Source of the DNA: Maribacter flavus
GTDB lineage: Bacteria; Bacteroidota; Bacteroidia; Flavobacteriales; Flavobacteriaceae
Assembly: GCF_008386635.1 (NCBI RefSeq)
Contig: NZ_VUOE01000002.1
Location: forward strand, 766,665 to 830,664
Length of the DNA: 64,000 nt
Reading direction: 5' to 3'
Under the pieces are notes generated by a model. That model was not told the DNA's origin and searched no databases. It saw only the letters and a list, made by a program, of their open reading frames with translations. The translations under genes and the position numbers were made by a program. Of this stretch, positions 33,888 to 43,301 are shown in pieces (position 1 is the stretch's first letter; every line of letters begins with the position of its first letter).

Positions 33888-35075
33888 ATGAAAAGATTTC
33901 TACTATTATTTGGAATAAGTGCTTTTTTACTTTCATGTAATGGAGTAAAAAGGACTCAGGAAGCATTGAATACAGGAAATTACAATGCTGCCATTAACAA
34001 AGCGATCGTAATTATTGCTGAAAACAAGACAAAGAAAAGTAATCAGGCATTCATTGTCCTTTTGGAGGAGGCCTATCAAAAGAATACGGAAAGGGAACTT
34101 CAAAACATCAAGTTTCTAAAAAAGGATGGCAACCCGGCAAATTATGAAACCATTTACGAGTCCTATGTTCGATTAAAGGAAATACAGGAAGGAATCCGAC
34201 CCTTACTTCCTTTATACATTATGGACGAGGGAAGGGACGCCCGATTCAATTTCAATAACTATGATTCCGATATTATTGCCGCCAAGGATTATTTGTCGGA
34301 TTATCTATACAACAATGCCGTTGGCCTTTTGGGCAATGCACGATATAAAAATGAATATAGGGAAGCTTATGACGATTTGAAGTATTTAGAGGAAATCAAT
34401 CCAAATTATCGGGATACCAAAGATAAAATGGACGAAGCCTATCAGAAAGGTTTGGATTTTGTCCTGGTGGAAATGGTAAACAATACGGATAAGGTCATCC
34501 CCAAACGTTTGGAGGATGAATTATTGAACCTGAATACCTATGGGTTGAACAACCTCTGGACCGAATATCATACCAATAGGCTTTCCAATATAGATTACGA
34601 CTATTTGATGGAGGTTTCCTTTCAGGACATTAACATTTCACCAGAGCAGGTGAACGAAAAACAGATCATTAAGGAAAAACAGATCAAGGACGGATTTCAA
34701 TATGTGGAGGACCAAAATGGCAATATTGTCAAGGACAGTCTTGGAAACAAGATCAAGGTGGACAAATTTAAAACCGTGCGTTGTGATTTCTACCAGTTCA
34801 CCCAGTTCAAAAGTGCCCAAGTAGTTGGAGTAGTCAATTTTACAGATTTACGAAAACAACAGCAAATAAACCAGTATCCTTTGGCAAGTGAATTTGTGTT
34901 CGAACATATTTATGCCAATTACAATGGGGATAAAAGGGCCTTGGACAATGATCTTTTACCGTTTCTTCAAGCGGCACGAGTGCCGTTTCCAACAAACGAA
35001 CAAATGGTCTACGACGCCGGTGAGGATTTAAAGAACAATCTAAAATCCATACTCACAAGACAACGGTTTAATTAA
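33888..35075 (+). CDS. TPR-like lipoprotein of unknown function
   Basis: A 395-residue lipoprotein (signal MKRFLLLFGISAFLLSC, C17). Residues 20-200 look like helical repeats (NTGNYNAAINKAIVIIAENK, YREAYDDLKYLEEINPNYRDT). The C-terminal half is mixed, with a strand-rich segment (GFQYVEDQNGNIVKDSLGNKIKV). I chose ATG 33888 over 33852 because it begins the signal peptide. A strong terminator follows 7 bp after the stop. No known family name can be given with confidence; it is probably an envelope scaffold protein. Confidence 0.7.
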   Translation: MKRFLLLFGISAFLLSCNGVKRTQEALNTGNYNAAINKAIVIIAENKTKKSNQAFIVLLEEAYQKNTERELQNIKFLKKDGNPANYETIYESYVRLKEIQEGIRPLLPLYIMDEGRDARFNFNNYDSDIIAAKDYLSDYLYNNAVGLLGNARYKNEYREAYDDLKYLEEINPNYRDTKDKMDEAYQKGLDFVLVEMVNNTDKVIPKRLEDELLNLNTYGLNNLWTEYHTNRLSNIDYDYLMEVSFQDINISPEQVNEKQIIKEKQIKDGFQYVEDQNGNIVKDSLGNKIKVDKFKTVRCDFYQFTQFKSAQVVGVVNFTDLRKQQQINQYPLASEFVFEHIYANYNGDKRALDNDLLPFLQAARVPFPTNEQMVYDAGEDLKNNLKSILTRQRFN

Positions 35076-35081
35076 AAAAGG

Positions 35082-35105
35082 AACTCCGCAAAAGCGGAGT
35101 TTTTT
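35082..35105. terminator. Terminator between convergent genes
   Basis: Perfect stem AACTCCGC / GCGGAGTT with an AAAA loop followed by T5 on the plus strand. It serves the lipoprotein gene; the upstream A-tract lets it also work for the convergent ytxJ-type gene. Confidence 0.85.
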
Positions 35106-35499
35106 ATACATATTTTTCCAAGCTGATATCGGAAATGCCTCCATGCGAACTATGCGCCACTACCACCCCGTTTTTAATTATCAATAATTGGGGAGACTGA
35201 TGCAAAACTTCAAACCTCTCCGCAATTTCGTTGGAAATAGCCCTAAACGCATGTAAATCCAAAAAGTAGAGGTCCATTTGGGAGGGTTCTAAAGAAAAAG
35301 ACGCATTGAACATGTTCAGCACCATTCTGCTCACCCCGCAGGTTGTTGAGTGCTTAAAAATAGCTTGAGGTTTATTTTTTGATTTTGCTACGATTTCCTC
35401 CAATTGATCTGGATTGTTAAGGGTAATCCACGGGATGTCATTATTTCCATCCTTTTCAGTGTTACTATTTTTATTAAAAAAATTCCCGAATAATGCCAT
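35104..35499 (-). CDS. ytxJ: Bacillithiol-system redox protein YtxJ
   Basis: A 131-residue thioredoxin-fold protein with the single-cysteine motif HSTTCGVSRMVL, characteristic of YtxJ, a monothiol bacilliredoxin-like protein of bacillithiol-using bacteria. It should reverse S-bacillithiolation or handle thiol stress in the cytoplasm. The cis-proline region is in HQSPQLLIIKNG. The first 25 residues are a variable polar extension. It is the only sign in the window that bacillithiol is the low-molecular-weight thiol; the bshABC genes are elsewhere. It diverges from clpB, another stress gene. Confidence 0.88.
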   Translation of the reverse strand: MALFGNFFNKNSNTEKDGNNDIPWITLNNPDQLEEIVAKSKNKPQAIFKHSTTCGVSRMVLNMFNASFSLEPSQMDLYFLDLHAFRAISNEIAERFEVLHQSPQLLIIKNGVVVAHSSHGGISDISLEKYV

Positions 35500-35574
35500 C
35501 TTAAACTAACTTTAAATGATTGCTTTTAACTTTTAGTCAAAACTGACTTTATGTCTTTAAAAAATTGACTTCGC

Positions 35575-35589
35575 AGGACATTTTGTCCT
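35575..35589. promoter_or_regulatory. Inverted repeat AGGACA-TTT-TGTCCT upstream of clpB
   Basis: A perfect 6-bp inverted repeat with a 3-base centre, 70 bp before the clpB start and 76 bp before the ytxJ start, in a region with no TAnnTTTG box on the clpB strand. It is a candidate operator for a stress regulator acting on clpB, ytxJ or both. Confidence 0.45.
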
Positions 35590-35658
35590 ATTATTTCAAT
35601 TGGTAGGATTGTTGAGTACTTCCTTACAAAAGTAACATTCAACACAAAATTTACATAT

Positions 35659-38259
35659 ATGAACTTTAATAATTTCACCATAAAATCCCAGGAGGCCGTA
35701 CAGCAGGCCCAGGTTATTGCCCAGTCATTGGGACATCAACAAATTGAGAACGAACATCTTTTCAAGGCCATAACAGAAGTAGAGGAAAATGTGGTTCCCT
35801 TCATTTTTAAAAAGTTGGGGCTTAACGCCAACCTGATAAAACAGATTTTAGAAAAGGAGCTAAACTCCTTTCCTAAAGTACAGGGCGGCGACATTATGCT
35901 TTCTCGTGAAGCGGGTAAGACCGTAAATGAAGCTTCCATCATTGCCAAAAATATGGGCGATGAATATGTCTCCATAGAGCACCTGCTTTTGGCAATCTTT
36001 AAATCTAAGAGTAAAATAGCCCAGATTTTAAAGGACCAAGGGGTTACGGAGAAAAATCTGCTAGCTGCCATCAATGAATTACGGAAGGGTACCAATGTGA
36101 CTTCTCAAAGTGCGGAGGAAACTTATAATTCATTGAACAAATATGCCAAAAACCTGAATGAATTGGCGGACAGTGGAAAATTAGACCCGGTTATTGGAAG
36201 AGATGAAGAGATAAGAAGGGTATTGCAAATCCTATCAAGAAGGACCAAAAACAATCCCATGCTGGTTGGGGAACCCGGTGTTGGTAAAACGGCCATTGCG
36301 GAGGGATTGGCGCATAGAATCGTGCAAGGCGACATCCCCGAAAATTTGAAGGACAAAGTCATTTACTCCCTGGACATGGGTGCCCTTATTGCGGGAGCCA
36401 AGTACAAAGGAGAATTTGAGGAGCGTCTAAAGGCGGTAATTAAAGAGGTCACGAGTGCAGATGGTGCCATCATATTATTTATCGATGAAATCCATACCTT
36501 GGTAGGTGCAGGCGGAGGACAAGGTGCTATGGATGCTGCAAACATTTTAAAACCTGCCTTGGCAAGGGGCGAGCTTAGGGCTATTGGCGCCACAACTTTG
36601 GACGAGTATCAAAAGTATTTTGAAAAGGACAAGGCACTGGAACGTCGATTCCAAAAAGTGACCGTGGACCAGCCCGATACGGAAAGTGCCATTTCCATCC
36701 TCAGAGGTATCAAGGAACGCTATGAAACCCATCACAAGGTGCGTATAAAGGATGAAGCGGTAATCGCTGCGGTAGAATTATCCCAACGCTACATTACCAA
36801 TAGATTTTTACCGGACAAGGCAATTGACCTCATGGACGAGGCGGCATCAAAATTGCGTATGGAAATCAATTCCAAACCAGAGGAATTGGATGTGCTGGAC
36901 AGAAGGATCATGCAGCTTGAAATCGAAATTGAGGCCATAAAGCGAGAAAACGATCAATCAAAATTAAAATCGCTCAATTTGGAACTCGCCAATGTAAAGG
37001 AAGAACGAAACGAGATTTTTGCCAAGTGGGAGACTGAAAAATCGGTTGTGGATAACATCCAAAAAACCAAAATGGACATTGAAAACTTTAAGGCCGAAGC
37101 GGAACGTGCGGAGCGTAATGGAGACTACGGAAAAGTAGCTGAAATACGATACGGTAAAATCAAGGAGGCCCAGGAAAACCTTGCAAAACTGCAAGAAGAA
37201 CTGGACCAACAGCAAAATGCTGGCACACTTATTAAAGAAGAAGTGACCAGCGAGGATATCGCCGAAGTGGTAGCCAAATGGACCGGTATTCCTGTAACAA
37301 AAATGTTGCAAAGCGAACGGGAAAAACTTTTGAACCTTGAAAATGTCTTACATAAAAGGGTTGTGGGGCAAGACGAGGCCATCCAGGCAGTCTCCGATGC
37401 GATTCGAAGAAGCAGGGCCGGTTTACAGGATATGAAAAAACCGATTGGTTCCTTTCTTTTCCTGGGTACCACGGGTGTTGGTAAAACGGAGCTGGCCAAA
37501 ACCTTGGCGTCCTATTTGTTCGACGATGAAAATGCCATGACCAGAATCGACATGAGCGAGTATCAGGAAAGACATTCCGTTAGTAGATTGGTGGGTGCCC
37601 CTCCGGGATACGTGGGCTATGACGAGGGTGGTCAGCTCACCGAAGCCGTAAGGAGACGCCCCTACTCCGTTGTGTTGCTGGATGAAATTGAAAAGGCACA
37701 TCCGGATACCTTTAACATTTTGCTACAGGTTTTGGATGAAGGAAGATTGACGGATAACAAGGGCCGTGTTGCCGATTTTAAGAATACGATCATCATAATG
37801 ACCAGCAATATGGGTAGCCAGATTATTCAGGAGAAATTTGAAAACTCCACGGATATCCATAGTGCATCGGAAGCGGCACGAGTGGAAGTTCTTGGGCTGT
37901 TGCACAAAATGATTCGGCCAGAATTTTTAAACAGAATCGACGATATCATCATGTTCACTCCGCTGACCAAAGAGGATATCAGGCAGATTGTGAAGCTTCA
38001 GTTGGAAGGCTTGAAAAAAATGTTGGACAAACAGAATATTACCTTGGATGCTACCGATGAGGCCATTGATTACCTGGCGGAACGTGGATACGAACCACAA
38101 TTTGGCGCAAGGCCTGTAAAAAGGACCATTCAAAAAGAGGTTTTGAACAATATGTCCAAGGAACTCCTAAGCGGTAAAATCAAATCCGATAGTGTGATTC
38201 TATTGGATGCATTTGACGACGAACTGGTCTTTAGAAACCAGAACGATTTGGTAATGTAA
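35659..38259 (+). CDS. clpB: ATP-dependent disaggregase ClpB
   Basis: An 866-residue Hsp100 chaperone that dissolves protein aggregates together with DnaK. Domains in order: Clp N-terminal repeat domain (1-145), AAA+ NBD1 with Walker A GEPGVGKT (about 204-211) and [10 protein letters not shown], the long coiled-coil middle domain (about 400-525) that distinguishes ClpB from ClpA/C, and NBD2 with Walker A GTTGVGKT (about 603-610) and [11 protein letters not shown]. No ClpP-binding IGF loop is expected in ClpB. Full length and intact. It is single, with an operator-like repeat before it and a terminator after it. Confidence 0.98.
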   Translation: MNFNNFTIKSQEAVQQAQVIAQSLGHQQIENEHLFKAITEVEENVVPFIFKKLGLNANLIKQILEKELNSFPKVQGGDIMLSREAGKTVNEASIIAKNMGDEYVSIEHLLLAIFKSKSKIAQILKDQGVTEKNLLAAINELRKGTNVTSQSAEETYNSLNKYAKNLNELADSGKLDPVIGRDEEIRRVLQILSRRTKNNPMLVGEPGVGKTAIAEGLAHRIVQGDIPENLKDKVIYSLDMGALIAGAKYKGEFEERLKAVIKEVTSADGAIILFIDEIHTLVGAGGGQGAMDAANILKPALARGELRAIGATTLDEYQKYFEKDKALERRFQKVTVDQPDTESAISILRGIKERYETHHKVRIKDEAVIAAVELSQRYITNRFLPDKAIDLMDEAASKLRMEINSKPEELDVLDRRIMQLEIEIEAIKRENDQSKLKSLNLELANVKEERNEIFAKWETEKSVVDNIQKTKMDIENFKAEAERAERNGDYGKVAEIRYGKIKEAQENLAKLQEELDQQQNAGTLIKEEVTSEDIAEVVAKWTGIPVTKMLQSEREKLLNLENVLHKRVVGQDEAIQAVSDAIRRSRAGLQDMKKPIGSFLFLGTTGVGKTELAKTLASYLFDDENAMTRIDMSEYQERHSVSRLVGAPPGYVGYDEGGQLTEAVRRRPYSVVLLDEIEKAHPDTFNILLQVLDEGRLTDNKGRVADFKNTIIIMTSNMGSQIIQEKFENSTDIHSASEAARVEVLGLLHKMIRPEFLNRIDDIIMFTPLTKEDIRQIVKLQLEGLKKMLDKQNITLDATDEAIDYLAERGYEPQFGARPVKRTIQKEVLNNMSKELLSGKIKSDSVILLDAFDDELVFRNQNDLVM

Positions 38260-38279
38260 ATGGATTTTCAAATCTAAAG

Positions 38280-38311
38280 ACACCCTGAAAATTTTTTCAG
38301 GGTGTTTTTTT
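38280..38311 (+). terminator. Terminator after clpB
   Basis: ACACCCTGAAAA paired with TTTTTTCAGGGTGT, then T6. A near-perfect intrinsic terminator 20 bp past the clpB stop. Confidence 0.9.
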
Positions 38312-38368
38312 ATTCGTATTATATACCATGCAGTATTGTTTTTTTATCTTCGTATAAAACATAGGAAC

Positions 38369-38959
38369 ATGTCCACCAAAGCTGAAAAAACAACTGCCTA
38401 CATCATTGAAACAGTTGCCCCAATTTTCAATAAACACGGTTACATAGGTACTAGCATGAGCGACCTTACGGATGCAACGGGTCTTACAAAGGGAGCACTT
38501 TACGGTAATTTTGAGAATAAGGAAGCCTTGGCGCTTTCGGCGTTTGAACACAATAGCAAGATACTCTTGGATGCTTTGGACAAGGCCATTGGGGTTTCCG
38601 GTTCTACCATGGACAAATTAAAGAGTCTCATGGATTTCTATAAGAAATACGACACTTTTACACTTCCCTTGGGTGGATGCCCTGTTTTGAATGTAGGAGT
38701 CGATGCACAGCATAACAATAAACTATTGGCTTCGGCAGCTAAGGAAACTATTAAGGAAATAGAGGGAAAAATCGCTTTGGTATTGGAAAATGGTGTCAAT
38801 AAAGGGGAAATCAAAATACCGGTATCCCCGCTACAGTTTGCCAAGCAATTATTTACCATGGTTCAAGGTGCAGTTGCCATGTCTACCATAACAATGGACC
38901 GAAAGTATCTCCTGAACACCATGACCTATTTGGAAGTGCTGGTAAAGCGGGAATTATAG
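38369..38959 (+). CDS. TetR/AcrR-family transcriptional regulator
   Basis: A 196-residue regulator. The N-terminal 55 residues are the TetR helix-turn-helix (IIETVAPIFNKHGYIGTSMSDLTDATGLTKGALYGNFENKEAL). The C-terminal ligand domain has a CPVLNVGVDAQHNN segment and ends with a helical dimer interface. This combination resembles the YxaF/LmrA or TetR_C_33-like group. I chose ATG 38369 over 38336, which would start inside the promoter region. No efflux pump or enzyme gene is next to it, so its target is probably distant. Confidence 0.88.
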   Translation: MSTKAEKTTAYIIETVAPIFNKHGYIGTSMSDLTDATGLTKGALYGNFENKEALALSAFEHNSKILLDALDKAIGVSGSTMDKLKSLMDFYKKYDTFTLPLGGCPVLNVGVDAQHNNKLLASAAKETIKEIEGKIALVLENGVNKGEIKIPVSPLQFAKQLFTMVQGAVAMSTITMDRKYLLNTMTYLEVLVKREL

Positions 38960-38998
38960 CACACACCACATTCTTCTATACACTCCTTTAATAAGGAA

Positions 38999-40600
38999 TT
39001 ATTCACCAACCACCCGGAATATCCAGGTCTTATCCGTATACTTTCCTCCAAAATTGGAATCCCGTGCGGACCTTGCTTCGAATATGGAATCGTACCGGGC
39101 CAAGAATACGTAGTTGTATTTGTTCGTCTCTCTATAAAATGATCCCGGGGTCAGGCCCTTTTTCTGCAAATCAGCCATAAAGGCGTCGAAATAACGTTTG
39201 GTACCAAAAACATTGGCAATTAAATAATACCCAGGTTCCAAGGTTCCCTGTTTGGTCACTTCCTCATAACGCTCGCCTTTCTCAGGGGTTACGACCTCTT
39301 TCCTTGCAGTTTCGGCCTCCTCCAATTTTACTTGTGCTATAGAATCCTGTTTTCGCTGTTGTTCCAATGCCAAGGCTTCTTCCATGGCCTTTTTGGCTGC
39401 ATTGGTAGAATCGATTTTTCTTTGTTGAGCTATTGCTTGGGCTTCCGCCAAGGCCGTATTTTCCTTGGCAAAATTTAATGAATCCCGTTTTCTTTGTGCT
39501 TCTAGTTTTGATGCTTCCATGGCCAATTGCTCCAATCTGGTTGCTTCCCTTATGGAATCTTTTTGCCGCTGGCGTTCCAATTTGGCCATTCGCTCCTCCT
39601 CTTTTTGTGCTTCACGCTGTGCCAGTTTTTCGGATCTGGTCAATTCTGGTTCAACGGGTTCGTCAACAATAAGCTCTTCCTGTGGGTATCGTTCTTCTGA
39701 GGATAATGGTCCCAATTTATAGGATGTGACCAGTTCAAAGGTAGGGTCGGTTCCTTTTAGGTCATTGGAAACACCAAATTCCACCAAAGCGCCCAATGAA
39801 AAGCGTTTAAAAAATCGGCCCCCGGCACCTCCCGAAATTCCATAAAAACTATTGTAACCCAGTTGCGTCCAAAACTTGTTTGTACTTAATAGGGCATTAA
39901 TTCCCAACTGGGAATCAAAACCGGGTATGGATTTGTAATAGAGGGTTGGTCTTAAAACCGAGTTTTCATCCGAAGAAAGAATACCTATTGGAAAATCGTA
40001 GCTGGCCAGGGCCAAGAATATCCGTCCGTCTGTACTGGTATTTCTTTCGTTCGTACTGATATTGTAATCCATTAAATTTTCCGAGGACAGTCCCAAACTA
40101 AACTTATCGATCCGTACGTTGATGCCCGGTGCCATTTGCACAATGAAATCATTGGTGATTTCGGTCTGAATTGGATTTGGTATAAAAAACCGTTGGTCCG
40201 CCAGTTTTTGTTGAAACCCCAAAATATTAATTCCGACCCCCAAACTCGCCGTTTCGCTCAATTGAATATTATAGGCGTAGTTGGCTACGATACCGGTATT
40301 AATGAAGATTTCCGTATTCTGCTGAAAGAATCCCAGACCTGCGGTGGAAAGCTCGTTCAGCCTGTGGGAATAATTAAAAAATAAGCTCGTTGGGTCACCA
40401 TCAATGGTCTGCCATTGCCACCTTGACCAGAATGCAAAAGAGGATGGATTGTTCCTATCCAATGCAAAAGCCGGATTCAATAGACTGGAATTGTATTCCG
40501 TTAAATTGTGCTGTCGATAATCACTAGGAAGTGCGACATCCTGTGCATTTAAACCAACAACTACAAAAACAATAAGAAGTGCCCCACAAAATTTATTCAT
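38999..40600 (-). CDS. PorP/SprF-family membrane protein fused to coiled coil and SPOR-like domain
   Basis: A 533-residue protein with a signal peptide (1-20, ending LNAQ). Residues 22-300 are a PorP/SprF outer-membrane beta-barrel of the type IX secretion/gliding system (LTEYNSSLLNPAFAL, the conserved NPA motif). Then comes a highly charged coiled coil (about 310-440) with the repeated RQRQKDSI / AQRKRDSL / AQQRKIDST / EQQRKQDSI pattern. The C-terminal 85 residues (PGYYLIANVFGTKRYFDAFMADLQKKGL) resemble a SPOR/peptidoglycan-binding domain. The long frame to 40606 begins with TTG; ATG 40600 is preferred. It probably links an outer-membrane complex to the cell wall. Confidence 0.85.
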   Translation of the reverse strand: MNKFCGALLIVFVVVGLNAQDVALPSDYRQHNLTEYNSSLLNPAFALDRNNPSSFAFWSRWQWQTIDGDPTSLFFNYSHRLNELSTAGLGFFQQNTEIFINTGIVANYAYNIQLSETASLGVGINILGFQQKLADQRFFIPNPIQTEITNDFIVQMAPGINVRIDKFSLGLSSENLMDYNISTNERNTSTDGRIFLALASYDFPIGILSSDENSVLRPTLYYKSIPGFDSQLGINALLSTNKFWTQLGYNSFYGISGGAGGRFFKRFSLGALVEFGVSNDLKGTDPTFELVTSYKLGPLSSEERYPQEELIVDEPVEPELTRSEKLAQREAQKEEERMAKLERQRQKDSIREATRLEQLAMEASKLEAQRKRDSLNFAKENTALAEAQAIAQQRKIDSTNAAKKAMEEALALEQQRKQDSIAQVKLEEAETARKEVVTPEKGERYEEVTKQGTLEPGYYLIANVFGTKRYFDAFMADLQKKGLTPGSFYRETNKYNYVFLARYDSIFEARSARDSNFGGKYTDKTWIFRVVGE

Positions 40601-40685
40601 ATGCAAAAAAACAAAAAATAGCGGTGTAACGTACTATTTTAAAGTAAATTTAGTTCTGTATAAAAGCAATTGTTAACGCTGAACC

Positions 40686-41228
40686 ATGAAAGTACTAAAG
40701 ATTCTATCAATTTGTCTTTTGTTGTCCCTTTTTTCCTGCAAAGAGGATGCGCCCGTTGAAAAACAGGATGCGAGTTCCGGTATTTCAACCTTTTATTTTA
40801 TCAGACATGCAGAAAAGGATAGAACAGATCCAGGGGATGCAGACCCAGAACTCAACCAAAGAGGTCTGGGGAGGGCCATGCATTGGGCCGAAATCTTAAA
40901 TGAGGTAGAATTGGATGCCATTTATTCCACAAATTTCAACAGGACATCCATGACAGCGGCACCAACATCGGTGAAAAAGAACATTGACGTGCAATACTAC
41001 GATCCAAGAATTTTGGATATAGACCAGTTTAAAAAGGACAATCTAAATAAAAATGTTCTTGTCGTAGGCCATAGCAATACCACACCAGAATTTGTAAACT
41101 TACTTTTAGGTGAGGACCGATATGCTCCCATTGACGACGCTGAAAATGGAACCTTGTTCATAGTGACCATTGTAAACGGTGTCCCCTCAAGTACCCGATT
41201 GGTTTTTAATTGTAATTGCCCCGATTAA
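40686..41228 (+). CDS. Histidine phosphatase (phosphoglycerate mutase-like) lipoprotein
   Basis: A 180-residue lipoprotein (signal ending LFSC, C18). The catalytic motif FIRHAEKDR supplies the phospho-histidine, and VVGHSNTTPEFVN gives the second catalytic histidine of the branch-1 histidine phosphatase superfamily. The fold is shorter than that of phosphoglycerate mutases, so this is a small envelope phosphatase whose substrate is unknown. Its 3' end overlaps the convergent DUF6503 gene by 23 bp. Confidence 0.85.
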   Translation: MKVLKILSICLLLSLFSCKEDAPVEKQDASSGISTFYFIRHAEKDRTDPGDADPELNQRGLGRAMHWAEILNEVELDAIYSTNFNRTSMTAAPTSVKKNIDVQYYDPRILDIDQFKKDNLNKNVLVVGHSNTTPEFVNLLLGEDRYAPIDDAENGTLFIVTIVNGVPSSTRLVFNCNCPD

Positions 41229-41970
41229 CTTTCACGTTTTCCAAGGTTATATTGGAAAGTAATTCCAATTGGTTGTTTACATATAGACTGTCAATGTTGT
41301 AGATGGACGTATTCTCCGTGTTGGGTTTATAATTTTTATAGTCCACAAACCTGATATTGCCCACATAACGTTCGTTATACGCTTCACGAAAACGCTGGCC
41401 ACCTCCATTAACATGAAATTCATAGGCCAAATAATCCGGTTTAAAGGTTTCCGTATGGAACCAATAGATGTAAACATCGTCAAAATCATCTCCGCCGCCT
41501 TCTTCTTTAAAGGTAACCTCGATTTTGTAATACGATTTGCCCTTAATGTCGACTTTACCCAAAATCTTCTTCTGTACGGCCCTGTCGTTCAAACCGTAAG
41601 GCAGATTGGCAAAATAATGCACGGAGTTCACGGAATTGGCATAGTTGTTTGCTAGAGAATCGGTCAATACAATAAGACTGTCATTTACAAATCGCTTAAA
41701 TCCAGAGGGTTCCTTTCTATCCAAAATAAGGGCCGTGTCACTTTCTATAATCCGCTCCAAGACTTTATTTCCATTCTCCAATTTTGAACTGTAATGAATG
41801 TCCCTAAAGTCAAAGTCGATATTGGACTTCGTATAGTTACTCCCACCGCTTACTTGAATGCTTTGGTCTATTATTTCTTGGGCTGTGGGAATCTTTTCCT
41901 TTACCTCACAGCTCATAATAAGGCCAAGTAAAACGAAAAATGAAATAATTCTGGTCATTGATGTTTTCAT
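41206..41970 (-). CDS. DUF6503 lipoprotein
   Basis: A 254-residue lipoprotein with signal MKTSMTRIISFFVLLGLIMSC. The body (AQEIIDQSIQVSGG, then IDFDFRDIHYSSKLENG and a C-terminal GQRFREAYNERYVGNIRFVDYKNY) fits the DUF6503 family, which resembles LolA/LppX-like half-barrel lipid-binding folds. I infer a lipid carrier or cell-envelope role by fold similarity only. ATG 41970 is used; M5 is an alternative. The last 23 bp overlap the phosphatase gene. Confidence 0.75.
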   Translation of the reverse strand: MKTSMTRIISFFVLLGLIMSCEVKEKIPTAQEIIDQSIQVSGGSNYTKSNIDFDFRDIHYSSKLENGNKVLERIIESDTALILDRKEPSGFKRFVNDSLIVLTDSLANNYANSVNSVHYFANLPYGLNDRAVQKKILGKVDIKGKSYYKIEVTFKEEGGGDDFDDVYIYWFHTETFKPDYLAYEFHVNGGGQRFREAYNERYVGNIRFVDYKNYKPNTENTSIYNIDSLYVNNQLELLSNITLENVKVNRGNYN

Positions 41971-42040
41971 GCTTAATCATATACCTATCGGATTCATTAC
42001 AAAATAAACGCAATAAAACCTTATATCGCTTAAATGTGCT

Positions 42041-42048
42041 TATTTTTG
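42041..42048 (+). promoter_or_regulatory. Promoter -7 element at smpB
   Basis: TATTTTTG, an exact TAnnTTTG match, ending seven bases before ATG 42055. The predicted mRNA would have a leader of only about three bases. No TTG at -33. Confidence 0.35.
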
Positions 42049-42054
42049 TGGGAA

Positions 42055-42516
42055 ATGCAGAAGAACATCAACATAAAAAATAAAAGGGCACGCTTTGAAT
42101 ATGAGCTGTTGGAAACCTTTACGGCAGGTATCGTACTAGCGGGAACCGAGATAAAATCCATCCGGTATGGAAAGGCTTCCATAACTGAAAGTTTTTGCGA
42201 GTTCAATGACCGTGGAGAACTTTTTGTGATCAATATGCAGATCGACGAGTATTCCCATGCATCGCACTTTAACCACAAACCCAAAGCGGAGCGTAAGCTC
42301 CTTTTGAACAAACGGGAGTTGAAAAAATTGCATAAAGAGGTCAAAACGACCGGACTTACCATAGTTCCGTTGACCCTATTTATCAATGACCGTGGTCTTG
42401 CCAAAATACAGATTGCTTTGGCAAAAGGTAAAAAGCTTTACGATAAAAGGGAAACCATTAAGGACAGGGACAATAAGCGTAACCTGGATCGTATAAAAAA
42501 GAGCTTTAATGCCTAA
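42055..42516 (+). CDS. smpB: SsrA-binding protein
   Basis: A 153-residue partner of tmRNA in trans-translation rescue of stalled ribosomes. Diagnostic sequence: [38 protein letters not shown], then a C-terminal basic tail ([23 protein letters not shown]) that enters the decoding centre. I chose ATG 42055 ([12 protein letters not shown]) over 42034, because the family starts there. The ssrA RNA gene itself is not in the window. Confidence 0.96.
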   Translation: MQKNINIKNKRARFEYELLETFTAGIVLAGTEIKSIRYGKASITESFCEFNDRGELFVINMQIDEYSHASHFNHKPKAERKLLLNKRELKKLHKEVKTTGLTIVPLTLFINDRGLAKIQIALAKGKKLYDKRETIKDRDNKRNLDRIKKSFNA

Positions 42517-42520
42517 CTGC

Positions 42521-43162
42521 CTAGTTTTTGTCCTCCAACAAGGGCACAAACCGGAAAGAACCGTATTCCGTCTTTTTGAATTCCTTTTCAGAAGTTCTCT
42601 CAAAAAGCGTCATAATCTGCTCTTCGTATCCAACAGGAATCACAAGCCTACCCCCTACTTTTAGTTGGGACATCAATGCCTTTGGTACTTCTGGCGCACC
42701 AGCCGTAACGATAATGCGGTCAAAGGGTGCTTCTTCGGGAAGGCCTTTATAACCATCCCCAAAAACAAACTTCTTGGGGCGATAGCCCATTTTTTTAAAG
42801 AAGAGGTTCGTTTTTTTAAAAAGTTCCAACTGTCTTTCAATGGTGAAGACTTTTGCCTTGCATTTTAACAGCACGGCAGTTTGGTAACCACTTCCGGTGC
42901 CTATTTCCAAAACACTCAAATTGGGTTCCAGTTGCAATAATTCCGTTTGAAAGGCAACGGTATAGGGTTGGGAAATTGTTTGGTCTGCAGCAATAGGAAA
43001 TGCTTTGTCTTGATATGCATGCCCTTCAAAACTACTATCCATAAAAAGATGCCTCGGCACCGCCCTGATGGCATCCAAGACCTTTTTGTCGGTTATGCCC
43101 TTTTCAATCAGCAATTCTGCCAATTGATTTCGCATGCCCCTGTGTTTATAGGTGTCTTTCAA
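42521..43162 (-). CDS. pcm: Protein-L-isoaspartate O-methyltransferase
   Basis: A 213-residue SAM-dependent repair methyltransferase that recognises age-damaged L-isoaspartyl residues. Motifs: QTISQPYTVAFQTELL, the SAM-binding VLEIGTGSGYQTAVL, and FDRIIVTAGAPEVP. The first codon is TTG 43162, retained because the conserved N-terminus (KDTYKHRGMRNQL) lies upstream of the first ATG (M10). It is convergent with smpB (4 bp apart) and divergent from the oxidoreductase gene. Confidence 0.93.
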   Translation of the reverse strand: MKDTYKHRGMRNQLAELLIEKGITDKKVLDAIRAVPRHLFMDSSFEGHAYQDKAFPIAADQTISQPYTVAFQTELLQLEPNLSVLEIGTGSGYQTAVLLKCKAKVFTIERQLELFKKTNLFFKKMGYRPKKFVFGDGYKGLPEEAPFDRIIVTAGAPEVPKALMSQLKVGGRLVIPVGYEEQIMTLFERTSEKEFKKTEYGSFRFVPLLEDKN

Positions 43163-43182
43163 TGTTAGCTTGGTTTGGTTAC

Positions 43183-43190
43183 CAAAGTTA
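43183..43190 (-). promoter_or_regulatory. Promoter -7 element for pcm
   Basis: Minus-strand TAACTTTG, an exact TAnnTTTG match, with a predicted leader of about 17 bases to the TTG start. Confidence 0.4.
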
Positions 43191-43277
43191 TAAAAGATAG
43201 CATTAGAAATGAAGTGGCCCCAATGGTAATTATCAAAAATGGATTTTACAATGCTGTCGTAACTTATAAACTATGTG

Positions 43278-43285
43278 TATTTTTG
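43278..43285 (+). promoter_or_regulatory. Promoter -7 element for the Gfo/Idh gene
   Basis: TATTTTTG, an exact TAnnTTTG match 16 bp before ATG 43302; no -33 TTG. Confidence 0.4.
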
Positions 43286-43301
43286 ATGAAAAAGTTACAA
43301 C

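Noticed and set aside
39433-39722. Plus-strand frames opposite the coiled-coil part of the PorP/SprF fusion
   Set aside because: They arise from the repetitive charged coil read in antisense; no start context or promoter.
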